Shown: positions 1 to 9,037 of the stretch, piece by piece
How positions within the stretch are numbered: position 1 is the first letter of the stretch
Layout of the letters: every line of letters begins with the position of its first letter
Source: Scytalidium lignicola
Lineage: Eukaryota; Ascomycota; Leotiomycetes
Length of the DNA: 14,326 nucleotides
Assembly (NCBI GenBank): GCA_002812745.2
Contig: NCSJ02000603.1
Location: forward strand, 1-14,326
Direction of reading: 5' to 3'
Position numbers and translations under genes: made by a program
The notes under the pieces: generated by a model
Seen by the model: only the letters and a program-made list of their open reading frames with translations
Told to the model about the DNA's origin: nothing
The model's database searches: none

Positions 1-410
1 TAAGACTATATGAAATTGAAGAAGTTTATAAACTATTAACATATAAATTAAAGTTATTAACAACAATTAAAATATATTTTGNTTTTCTATGTTTTACTTC
101 TTAAACCAATACTTAAAAATGCTTAAATATTAATGTTAGAAGAAGTTAATCCAGAAAAAGAGTATAAAGTTAAAAGAATTATCAACTATAAAATGTATTA
201 TAGAAAACTATAATACTTAGTTAAATGAATAAGATATCTNAAAAAGTGAAAATAAATAAGAATCTACTTTAAATCTTATAAGTTGTAAGGAATTATTAAA
301 GGGATATTATTAAACTCATCTTAGAATAAATTTCCAAGTAATAAAATCTCAAGGTTAAAGAAGAAGAGGTTAACTAGCATAATAAATGCTTTATCTAGAA
401 TAACAAGATA
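1..410 (+). pseudogene. Chromovirus integrase C-terminus (GPY/F domain) plus chromodomain, decayed
   Basis: This is the 3' end of a Ty3/Gypsy chromovirus pol. About 3-130 reads as the GPY/F module that follows the integrase core: residues like LYEIEEVYKLL then TYKLKLLTTIKIY, and, after a frame change at the N at 82, VFYVLLLKPILKNA. About 139-345 reads as a chromodomain: EEVNPEKEYKVKRIINYKMYY, KL-stop-YLVK, then after a second frame change at the N at 240, LNLISCKELLKGYY. In the family the chromodomain binds methylated histone H3 and steers integration into heterochromatin. Stops at ordinary Gln/Trp positions fit RIP. The upstream pol lies outside the window. Whether this end belongs to the same copy as the LTR at 972 is inferred from order and strand only. 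The end coordinate is approximate, since no clear ancestral stop is visible. Confidence 0.8.
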
Positions 411-971
411 TAACTTTAAACTTAACTTAAGTTGTTATTATTCTTATCTCTCTTTCTCTTCCAAAGTATCTAATTCATCCAAAGTATTCAACTAGTAACA
501 AACTATTTCTTCTACCCTCTTATGAAGAAATAACTACTACTTTTTTAAGTATATAAAGTAAAAGGTAATTTCCACCAAAAGTTAAAAAGCCTTCTCTTCT
601 TCTAAGGTTAGTCAAGTCTACTTATGCTTATAAGACTTGAAGAAGGGGATATGTAAATACTCACCATCACATTTATAACCTTTATAAGTATATTTATTAT
701 AACAAGAAAAGTCAAGGACTATCTTATAAGAAAGTCTTTTTTACTTATAATAAGAACAAAGTATTACTTTAAAGTTAATATTGTTAATATACTTTGAAAG
801 ATTTAGTCTTTCTTAATACTTTCATGATCTTGTTTTCTCTTACAAATTTTCCTTATTAGAATATGATCATTTTAGTAGTATAATAAAAAAGAAAGAAGAA
901 GTTAATAAGTAATAAGATTATTCATAACAATAGTTAAACATCAAGATAATATTAATGCAAAAAGAGGATAA
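411..971 (+). other. 3' non-coding part of the chromovirus, with two polypurine-tract candidates
   Basis: No coding frame is recognised here. Two purine-rich tracts could have primed plus-strand DNA synthesis: 639-649 (GAAGAAGGGGA, followed at 652 by TGTAAATAC) and 959-970 (AAAAAGAGGATA, directly abutting the LTR at 972). The second is favoured because it touches an LTR boundary defined by comparison with the copy at 10395-10749. The first looks like the usual Gypsy 3' junction and may mark the start of a different, eroded LTR. Confidence 0.45.
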
Positions 972-1327
972 TATTATAAGTTTGACCTAACAAGCTAATT
1001 AGTATAAGCCTAAGGCTTAGTACATAGTAAATGTACACAAAGAACTTAACAATTAAAGGTTATATAATTAAGGATTATTAGATCATTAGATCTTGTGATC
1101 TAAGATAGATCAAAGGATTTTATAATCTTATAATCTAGTTGTATTTCATTATCTATATAAGTACATTATAAGAACATGAGAGTAAGCCCTTTATGTTCAA
1201 CTTAAATACATTATTAAATCTTATCTTTGACTTAATTACTTGCTTGTATGTTATATGTTTCTATTATCCTTGAACATCTACCTTACCCTTAACTATCTAA
1301 TAACCTGGATAACATAGTTTTATAATA
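972..1327 (+). repeat. LTR of Gypsy family A, plus orientation (356 bp)
   Basis: It is recognised as the inverted partner of 10395-10749; aligned by eye, the two share most of their length. The consensus start is TGTTATA and the end TATAACA, a perfect short inverted repeat; here the ends have decayed to TATTATA and TATAATA, as RIP would do. Shared landmarks are the palindrome-like AAGCCTRAGGCTT near the 5' end, ATTTCATTATCTATATAAG (TATA box at 1154-1160), the hairpin at 1172-1198, and TGTTCAACTTAAATACATTA. It is most likely the 3' LTR of the chromovirus to the left, inserted into the Copia integrase that resumes at 1328. No target-site duplication can be tested, because the other flank is outside the window. 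Confidence 0.85.
1154..1198 (+). promoter_or_regulatory. LTR promoter: TATA box and downstream inverted repeat
   Basis: TATATAA at 1154-1160 is followed by an imperfect inverted repeat, GAACATGAGA (1172-1181) and CTTTATGTTC (1189-1198). The same arrangement is better preserved in the other LTR copy at 10523-10567. The position matches the U3/R boundary of an LTR. The element is dead, so this is a relic. Confidence 0.5.
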
Positions 1328-3595
1328 TTATATACTTATATAATATGCTTATTAAATAATTGTAATTGAAATTTATAATCTTGACAAAGATATAACTTTA
1401 TAAATAGCATTCAAAGTTGTTAATAATTCAATAAGACTTAATAAACTTATCCTTATATTACTAGTTTATAACATTTACTTATATATATTAGAACTTAATA
1501 CTTTAGCCTTAATTGTTAACTAAAGAGTTATAACAATCAAGAAGGTTATAGAGGAAATCAATAAAATCAAGGTAAAACAACAAGTATAAGACATAATTAA
1601 CATATATAACAACTTTGATATAAGTATTATTTATGACTTATTACTGAATTCAGATGTTCTTATGTAAAGAGTAAGAAATACAAGTTAGAATAAAAGTTAA
1701 GAAGAGTTATACAAACTTATAAGTATGAACGAAGAAATGTGTATATTAGTATTATTATGTAAGAATATACTATTTAAGTTAACAGTTGTAAAATTATACC
1801 TTATACTTACAGAAAGAATCAATAGAATTGAGTTATTAAAGTCAAAGTTAAGAATTACAACTGTTGAAGAATACTAAGAAGAACTTAACAAGTTGACTAT
1901 AATTGTTGCTTTATTACTAATGCTACTTATNAAAGCAAAGATATAGAAGACTTTGTAAATACCTTGAAATTATTACTTTCTTATAAGACAAAGAATCAGA
2001 ACCTTAATTTACAGCCTTACATCAAATTGAAATATCAAGATTGCTTAAAAAGAGCATTTTCAAAATTGTAAACCCTTAAGATATACTTAATAATATATAC
2101 ATATTTAATGTTAAGTTTATAAACAAAATCAAAAACNAAAAGAACTGAAAAAGCTTTTAAAAAGTCATATCTTATAGTATAAGCTTATAAGGATGATAAG
2201 AAAAAGCTTGTTTTAACTTAATCACTTATCATTTAATGTATTAGCTAATGTATTATTCTTTGTATTATTATTATAAAATATAAAAGTACAAGCTTGTACT
2301 TACAAGACATTTCACAAGTATATATATAATTTACTACCTTGTTAAATCAAGATTTCTATATATAACCACCTCTAAAGCTTATAAAGCAACTTAGTCTTTA
2401 TGAAGGCTTAATTTTACAAGTTATAAAGTTACTTTACAAAGTTCTTAAAGTTGAAAACTACTAGTTTTAAACTTATTACTCTTATTACATTAAGATGTTT
2501 ACTATGAAATTGTCAACATACAACTCTTGCTTATTGTATAACACTAAACCTTTTAATATTATAAGGCTTNAAATTAANAATANCTTNTTNNTTGAAGATN
2601 NTTAATTTNTTNAACTTGAGTAAGAACAGTTNAAAAAGNTTAATTTCTTAACAAAAGAATATAAAACATTGACTACTAANAANGGAATTAAGTTTAATAA
2701 NGNTATTATANAANTGAATAATANTNGAATTTTACTTACTNAAGAGTATTAATATNTTAATNTANAGCTTATAACTAGGAAATTAGCTATTATAANAAGC
2801 TTATAAGGAATTGTATGTTAAAACCTTATCACCAAAGAGTAATATATCATATAACATACTTAAGGAGTATATATAACTTTAGTTTGTCAACTAGAAATGT
2901 TATACAACTTATCAATAATTGTTTAGACTATTGATCTTAACTAAGAAGACATGAAATTACTGAATAAATGCTTATAATAGCAGATTCAGAATATTGCCAG
3001 GGGAATATAATTCATTAAACTTAAAAAGGAAATGTTATAGTTATTAGTCTTTATAAACACCTTATTTACGAATAATAAAGACTTATCATCATAAATTAGT
3101 TATATTATAACACTTGTAAACTAGAAGGGAAATGTGAATATGCTATACTAGACATTAGTCAAGTATAAAAGAGTTATACATAATATTTTAGCCTTAGAAT
3201 TGTACAGAATAGCTTATGGATTTGATATGAAGGCTATGATCAAGTTAATTATCAAAGGAATCCTTGAAATCAACCTCTTACTAGTTATATGTACAGATTC
3301 AAGGTTATTGTACGATTACCTTGTCAAGTTGGGAACTACATAGGAAAAGCAACTCATGATTAACATAATGTACTTCCGTCAAGTGTACGAACGACGTCAG
3401 ATCACTGAGGTATGATGGATTGAAAGAATTACAAATCTAGCTGATTCCATGACCAAAGGAAAGCCATCTAGCACTCTGAAACGGCTGTTGGATACGAATA
3501 AAGTACAATTAGAAGTGGTAGAATGGGTAGAATGTGACGGCGTAGGTGGTGGAATGGAAGATCCTATGGAGGGATTTGGAGCTATTCCTAATTAG
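1328..3595 (+). pseudogene. Ty1/Copia pol, 5'-truncated: integrase, RT, RNase H
   Basis: The decayed polyprotein starts inside the integrase. Landmarks in order: IAFKVVNNS (from 1404); NSDVL (from about 1644) and YKLISMNEEMC, the integrase C-terminal part; LTVVKLYL; a variable linker; then RT, with VLKVENY-stop-F (from 2441, family VPEAGNHWF type), TYYSYY and STYNSCLLY; an N-rich patch; RNase H with LLVFIN (from 3041; the first catalytic Asp is now Asn at 3056), LALELYRIAYGFDM, an intact CTDS (Asp at 3296) and the typical C-terminus LADSMTKGKPSS. The ORF ends at TAG 3593-3595 after a Gly-rich tail. The frame is constant from 3041 to the stop. Gag, protease and integrase catalytic core are missing and presumably lie left of the chromovirus insertion. 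In-frame stops such as TAG 3341 and TGA 3413 are RIP-type. Confidence 0.93.
2570..2797. other. Dense run of ambiguous bases (N) inside the Copia RT
   Basis: About thirty N characters are scattered singly or in twos within roughly 230 bp. Flanking readable words (LTKEY, KTLTT, GIKFN, ILLT) place this on the RT stretch that follows the catalytic YVDD region in fungal Copia elements. The pattern looks like a consensus collapsed from several diverged repeat copies or a low-quality read region, not biology. The RT active site cannot be judged here. Confidence 0.8.
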
Positions 3596-3679
3596 GCAAT
3601 TAGCATGCGATTGGGAAAACTCTACGGATTTGAGCGTTTTAGGAGTTACAGCATATGGCCATTTTTAGAGTAGCTCTAG

Positions 3680-3873
3680 TGTTGGTAGAATAGTAGTTAT
3701 ATACATGTGATATTCATGTGCCCTTGTAAGCTAGTCCTGATTAGGTAGTGAGAACGAGCGAAGCTCTTACAGCTTCGCCCTCTTACCCTTATTTGTACAA
3801 CAACCATAGAATAGTATAATGAGTATATTACATATAATTGTGTACTGTACTTTGTGCTACAGGTGAACCGACA
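3680..3873 (+). repeat. 3' LTR of the Copia element (194 bp)
   Basis: It starts TGTTGG and ends CCGACA, near-inverted termini of the TG...CA type, 84 bp after the pol stop. It contains a GC-richer core and a perfect inverted repeat at 3758-3778. AT-rich Gypsy sequence begins immediately after 3873. The following ATAAT (3874-3878) is the candidate 5-bp target duplication, but the 5' LTR is not in the window to confirm it. No clear polypurine tract precedes it. This LTR is far less mutated than the LTRs of family A. Confidence 0.75.
3758..3778 (+). promoter_or_regulatory. Perfect hairpin in the Copia LTR
   Basis: GCGAAGCT (3758-3765), a 5-base loop CTTAC, then AGCTTCGC (3771-3778): an 8-bp perfect stem, one of the few GC-rich spots in the window. 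It could fold in the LTR RNA, near a poly(A) or R-region signal, but its function is unknown. Confidence 0.5.
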
Positions 3874-6110
3874 ATAATACTAAGTATATTATAAATGTAA
3901 AAAANGTAATCTAAGGATAAATTAACAAGAGGAAATTATAAAGTTTCCATAAGAAGGACTATTGAAAGTATTAACAAAAACTATAAAAAANTAAAGAATT
4001 TAAAGTTATTTGAATAATTAAACTTAATCAACTTATAATCAAGGATGTAAAAATCAGTTTGATTTCAAATTAGTCAAGATAAGATAAAGGTCTTGAGTAT
4101 ATTCTTGAAGAATATAAGGAATAAATAGAACTGTTTAAAGAAAGACTAAAAAACTCAATGTTACTAGAATGTTAACTATAAAATTATGAGATTAACCTTA
4201 AAGAAGGATTTCAACTATTATTTAAACTAGTATACCTAATTACAACAATAAAGGACAAGGCAATAAAAGAATAACTAAACAGAATGGTTAAGAAGGGATT
4301 ATACTAAAAGTCAAACTCTTTAACAAGAGTATTATTGTTATTTATAAGAAAACCAAATAACTTAAAAAACAAACCTTACAAGGACTATAAAAGTTTGAAC
4401 AAAAGAATAATTAAAGATTAATATCCATTACTATTAATAAAGATTACTAAAGACAAGTTTAAAAGTATTAAGTTCTTCATAAAATTAAATTTATAATTAA
4501 CATTCAACCTTATTAGAATAAAGGAAGAAGATGAATAAAAAGCTATTATTAAGACTAAATATAAACTATATAAGCTATTAGTCATGTTATTTAGATTAAT
4601 AAATATACTTGTTATAATGTAAAGAATTGTGGATAAGGTTATTAAAGAACATTTAAAAAANGTTTATAATAATATATTTAGACAATATCTTAATATACTT
4701 GAAAATGTTAAAGGAACATAAAATCTATATAAAGATTATTCTTAAAGCATTATGAAAAGTAAACTTTTAATATAAGCTAAGGAAATACAAATTCTATAAA
4801 ATAAAAGTATAATTTTTAAAACACATTATAACACATAATAAGGTCAGAACAATTAAGAAAAAAACCAAAGTTATTAAGGAATAAGCAAAACTTAGAACAG
4901 TCAAAGAATTACAAAGCTTTTTAAGCTTTATAAACTATTATCAAAAATTCATAAGAAACTATTCAAGGATAATATCCTTATTAACTGAATTAACCAAGAA
5001 GAATATACTATATGAATAGGAGAAGGAATAATAAGAGATATTTGACATAGTTAAAGAAGCCTTCAAAGAAGACTAAAGTCTTAGAATCTTTAACTTAGAG
5101 AAACTTGTTCAAATTAAAACAAATATATTAGATTATACTTTAAGTACAGTTTTAAACTAATAAGACAAATAAAAANGGCTAAAACCTACTTACTTTTTAT
5201 TTAAGAAAGTTTAGCCTAGCTAAGTAGAATTATTCTGTTTATAACAAAGAATTGTTAACAATAATAAATATGCTGAGAAAATGGAAGATATATACAACAA
5301 GGGTAAGAAAACAAATAAAGATATTGATAAATTATATAAATCTAAAGTATTTTATAACATCTAAGGAGTTAAATACAAGACAAATCAAGTAAGCAAAGAC
5401 TTTATCAGAATATGATTTTAAGATTTAACATGTCAAAGGAACTAATAATAAACAAGCAAATACTCTTAACTAAAAACCAGAATATATAAACAAAGAGGAA
5501 TTAAGTTTATAACAAGTAATCTTAATAAATAATAAGAAAGGAATCACTTATAATTAAGGATAATTAATGTCCATATCAACAATAATTAATAAGGACTAAA
5601 TTGATAAGATTCAGAATAAACTATCCAAAGAAAACTTAAAAGATATTAAATATAAGTTAAAAGAAGATTAATAAGAATAAATTGACAAGTTATAATATAA
5701 GGATAAGAAGTTATACATTCTTAAGAAGTTGTTGAAAGAATTTTTAAGAGAATAACATACATTATTATAAAATAAGCATTTTAAAGCTAAACAAACTTAT
5801 TATAAAATCCAAAGGGATTATTACTTATACTGAATAAGACAAACAATAAAGGAAGTTGTTAAAGAATGTAATATTTGCAAAAAGATGAAGAACTTAAGGT
5901 AAAGGCCTTATAAAACACTTTAACCTACTAAAATACTAATCTAACTATAACAAATTATAACATAAGACTTTATTACTAAATTATTAAAGTTTAAAAATCT
6001 AATAATATAAAAGGATTATAATAACATCTTGGTAATAATAGATATTTTTACAAAATATATAATCTTTATACTATAAGATAAAACATAAGATGTAGAAGAA
6101 GTTATAAATG
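3874..6110 (+). pseudogene. Ty3/Gypsy pol fragment (element B): RT, RNase H, integrase N-terminus
   Basis: Landmarks in order: ILEEYKE at 4101 (protease-RT linker); FFIKLNL, with the first RT catalytic Asp now Asn at 4488; LIRIKEEDE at about 4509; the second RT motif as YLDN (4675-4686, from YLDD); [12 protein letters not shown] and [10 protein letters not shown] from 4894; RNase H with YSVYNKELL and TLSEYDFKI, HVKGTNNKQA; integrase zinc finger with two His and CNIC; and T-x-D-F-I with the first integrase core Asp intact at 5966. Frame changes coincide with N at 4661 and N at 5176. Homology fades at about 6085-6110, before the second core Asp, so the integrase is cut off. Gag and protease are absent upstream, probably because the Copia element inserted there. 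Stops are RIP-type. Confidence 0.93.
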
Positions 6111-6396
6111 TTAAAGCTTAGATCACAAAGCTTAAGAAGTGTATATAGTATACTAAGCACATGAACAAAGTATTAAGATAAGGGTTTACTTTGAAAGTAC
6201 ATAAGACTTGACATATATAAGGGTAACTTAAGCAATTATTATGATTTAGATTCTTCAGGAATTAATTTGAAGAATAGAACAAGCTTAATTGTTAGTATTA
6301 TCATCTTCTTAATTGTAATTCACTGTCTTTACCCTAGACTCAGTTTATAATATTCTAATTCCTCTTATTTAAGTGATAGTCCATTATAATCAGAGG
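6111..6396 (+). other. Transition between element B integrase and the orphan gag
   Basis: No recognisable protein motif. One plus-strand frame continues open through RIP-type stops, but the expected integrase words after the first core motif are missing, so a breakpoint lies near 6085-6120. The stretch may be the 5' leader or acidic/serine-rich N-terminus of the gag that follows. No LTR of family A or of the Copia type was seen in it. Confidence 0.4.
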
Positions 6397-7620
6397 ATGA
6401 TAACAAGTCAGTTAAGCTGTTTAACAATATTTTTTAAGATTATTAAAGAGTAGAGAATAACAAGAAGGGCTAATGTTAAGCTTAGTCAGAACAAAGGCAT
6501 TATAACAACAATAAGCTTAAGAATTATACATGTAAAAGTTACATTTACATTGTTAAGTAATTTAGTTGAAGAATTGATTGAAGAAGAGTAATAAGCAGGA
6601 GAATTAAAGGTTCTCAAAGACAATTCATTATTTCCTTAGAATAAACTACTTAAGCAGTGAATGTATTGTATTAAGGCTCTTTAACAGGAAAATACTAAAC
6701 TAGAGTATATAAGTAAACAAAATGATAAAGTACAAAGATAAATAAAAGAGTTAGACTTAAAGATTAAGGTGTTATAACAAAGAAAAGAAAAATTACTTTA
6801 ATATAATAATATACTTATAAGGACATTGATTCTATTATAAGGAAACTTCTTAGTAAAAATATAAATCTTATTATAAGAAGGTTCTTTGATAAGGAATGTA
6901 TTATAAAGGTAATATACTAATAAAGTATTATTAAAGCTATTGTTATAACAACTTACAATCTAGAATGTAAAATATAAGTATATACTTTTACCAAAGTAAT
7001 TTACAAGGAAAACAATAAAGGAGTATAATGATTTTATATATAAATACAAATTTAAATTTGCTGAATTCTCAGAGTTATATAAGAGGAATAGTATTAAGAT
7101 CTTTTATGTTATGTTATATCTTAACAATATTTTAAAAGTAAAATAATAACAAGTATAAAAGGTAAAATCAACAAGTATTATTATATAAGAAGGATTTAAA
7201 GGGATCTTATTATCTTTGTTAAAAGACAAAGGTAATAAAAGGATTAAGGTTCAAGATTAGTATAACCAAGCTTAACAATGGCTAAGTTAGTCAATTTAGT
7301 CTTTTATAAAGTATTTTAACAACTTCAAGGCATAACTCCTTAGTATAAGTAACAAGAAAAGACAAGATATATTATTAGTGAAAATAATACTTAAGTTAAA
7401 GGCAAAAATTATAAATTATAATGTCTTGTCAATAATACATAATGAAATGGTTATGTTGATAAAGTGTTTATAACTTAATAAGGTAAATTAAGGATAAAAG
7501 ATCAAATATAATAATATTATTATAAACTTTTAAAAACCTTAGCATAACAAGTTAAAAGAAAAAACAATAAAGTAAGTTACTTAAGTAAAACTTGAATATC
7601 TTATATCAAGATTGAACAAA
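6397..7620 (+). pseudogene. Orphan gag-like polyprotein (element C), RIP-decayed but without indels
   Basis: A single frame runs from an ATG at 6397 to about 7620 (about 408 codons). It is broken only by stops that RIP could make from Gln, Arg or Trp codons, and contains no N. Order: an acidic segment (LVEELIEEE near 6562), a coiled coil (ENTKLEYISKQNDKVQ from about 6691, then IKELDLKIKVL), a linker that was probably proline-rich before C-to-T decay, and a gag capsid-like part (FTRKTIKEYNDFIYKYKFKF near 7000, GFKGILLSLL, YFNNF, LKAKIINYNVLS). The tail is basic. The normal CCHC knuckle is not reached: the frame stops matching at the junction near 7617, where opposite-strand protease sequence begins. 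The assignment to a retroelement gag rests on overall pattern; no catalytic motif exists to prove it. The true start could be upstream. Confidence 0.65.
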
Positions 7621-7932
7621 ATCAACATNTATAACATCAAAAGATATCTTCTTGTAATAACTTCTATTATACCTTATATCTAGGTTTTAAGTTTGAATAT
7701 TAATATGCTTTTGAACCTTGATATTGTTTGTTAATGATATTAAATAGCTGTTGTCTTTAACTCTTGTACTAAGTCCAAGTTGTTTTATAACTTGTTCACT
7801 GATAAAGTTTCTTTTAACTCTTAAATCAATCAAGGCCCTTATTAACTTTTTACATAATATTATGTTAATATATAATGAACTTTTACTGTTCATAGAGTAG
7901 AGATTAACATTTTCAGCATTGTCAACTAACAT
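7617..7932 (-). pseudogene. Retroviral-type aspartic protease of family A, active site destroyed
   Basis: The minus frame from 7932 downward contains ALIDLRVKRNFISEQVIKQLGL, the Gypsy protease pattern ALIDSGA-x-x-NFIS-x-x-x-x-x-x-LGL. The Asp (codon 7825-7827) is kept, but Ser is now Leu and Gly is now Arg, single changes expected from RIP (TCA to TTA, GGA to AGA). Beyond a RIP-type stop at 7687-7689 the frame continues with LDIRYNRSYYKKISFDVI, also typical, and is lost at about 7617. The protease would have cleaved the gag-pol polyprotein. The ATG at 7930-7932 is probably internal: the same frame runs upstream without a break in phase. Confidence 0.85.
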
Positions 7933-9036
7933 ATTATTATTAATCTCCAGATCTTCAACGTTTTCTTCTAATTCCTTGAAGAGTATAATTTGTCTTTTAA
8001 TAAGATTTCTTAGTCTTAGTCCATTTAAGCTTTTATCGTTTATAAATGTATATATATCTTATATTCATTTTACTATTTTATTTCCAAGGTATTCTCTTAT
8101 TTCTATGATAAAGACATTACTTTCTTTAAGAATTCTTCTTATAAAATTTAAAGGGTATACTGTTACTTCTTAGTTAAATTGTTGATTAATCCTTTATATT
8201 AACTCATCTTCCTCTAATAACATGATAGATACTTCTAAAGATAATAAATCTTCCTTTAGTTTATTAATTATAAACAGAGCTTTTACATTCTAATTAGCTA
8301 GTTTAATAACAATCTCAACTAATTCCCTTTGTTCTTGTTGAGTATAATATTATTTAGCTTTAAGCATTTGTTCTATTGATTTTCTTAAGCTTTAGATTTC
8401 TTTGTATTATGTTTTTACTTTTAAGCATTCTTGTTAAAAAGTTATCATAAGAAGTCTTTTATGTTGTATATTATATCTCCTTTATACAACATAGCTTAAT
8501 CCTTCCTTAATAACCATCTAAGCCTCTTTGGGCATCTAGTTAAAGTTATCCTGAATTTATGTTCTTTCTACTAATAAGAGGAATTTGTATATTCCTTTCT
8601 TTATAATAATACTTTGAAGGTTAATCTTATAGACTAAAGTAAGATCTTCAATATCAAGTTTATATGCTTTAACAGTTATTTCCTCTTATTACATAGTCTA
8701 GAAAAGTTAACTTTTATTTAGAATCTTTTATCCTCTTAACCCTTGTATACTAATTATGAGATAATATTTTAAGATTAATAATTCTTTAAAAACAAGATAT
8801 TACTTTGTTAGTATAACCTTGAAGTCTAGTAGTACAACTATTTAGATTCTACTAACTCCTAGAATTGATCTTCATTTGCCTTAGCCTTTGGTTTGGTTAT
8901 CTTCTTAAGGGTATTTCAGATGGTAAGTTCTTATTATAAGTATAAAGTTTATTTCAAAGATTCTTGTTATTATCATCTTGTTTGTATTAGTTTCAATAAT
9001 AAGTTCTGATATAATTACCAAGTCTTAACAATCTTC
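7933..9036 (-). pseudogene. Long Gln/Lys/Glu-rich linker between gag knuckle and protease, family A
   Basis: It is in phase with the protease and open for about 1.1 kb if RIP-type stops (TAA/TAG/TGA from Gln, Arg or Trp codons) are read through. No indel is seen until the N at 9037. Readable words include LRKSIEQMLKAK, QEQRELVEIVIKLANQNVKA, KLKEDLLSLE, FIIEIREYLGNKIVK and LFKELEENVEDLEINNN, suggesting helical, partly coiled-coil protein. No known domain is recognised. Most Gypsy elements have a much shorter stretch between CCHC and protease. It could be a family-specific gag extension or the N-terminal part of pol. Confidence 0.6.
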
Positions 9037-9037
9037 N

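Noticed and set aside
1081..1111. GATC-rich tract as a CRISPR or satellite array
   Set aside because: Only four short words with irregular spacing inside an LTR U3. No repeat-spacer structure.
967..1332. Target-site duplication around the LTR at 972-1327
   Set aside because: GATAA (967-971) and TTATA (1328-1332) do not match, so a solo LTR with a visible duplication is not supported.
7919..8173. 84-codon plus-strand open frame
   Set aside because: It is antisense to the family A linker and protease frame, which carries recognisable protease motifs. Its Leu/Ser/Ile-rich reading is what the complement of Lys/Glu/Gln codons gives.
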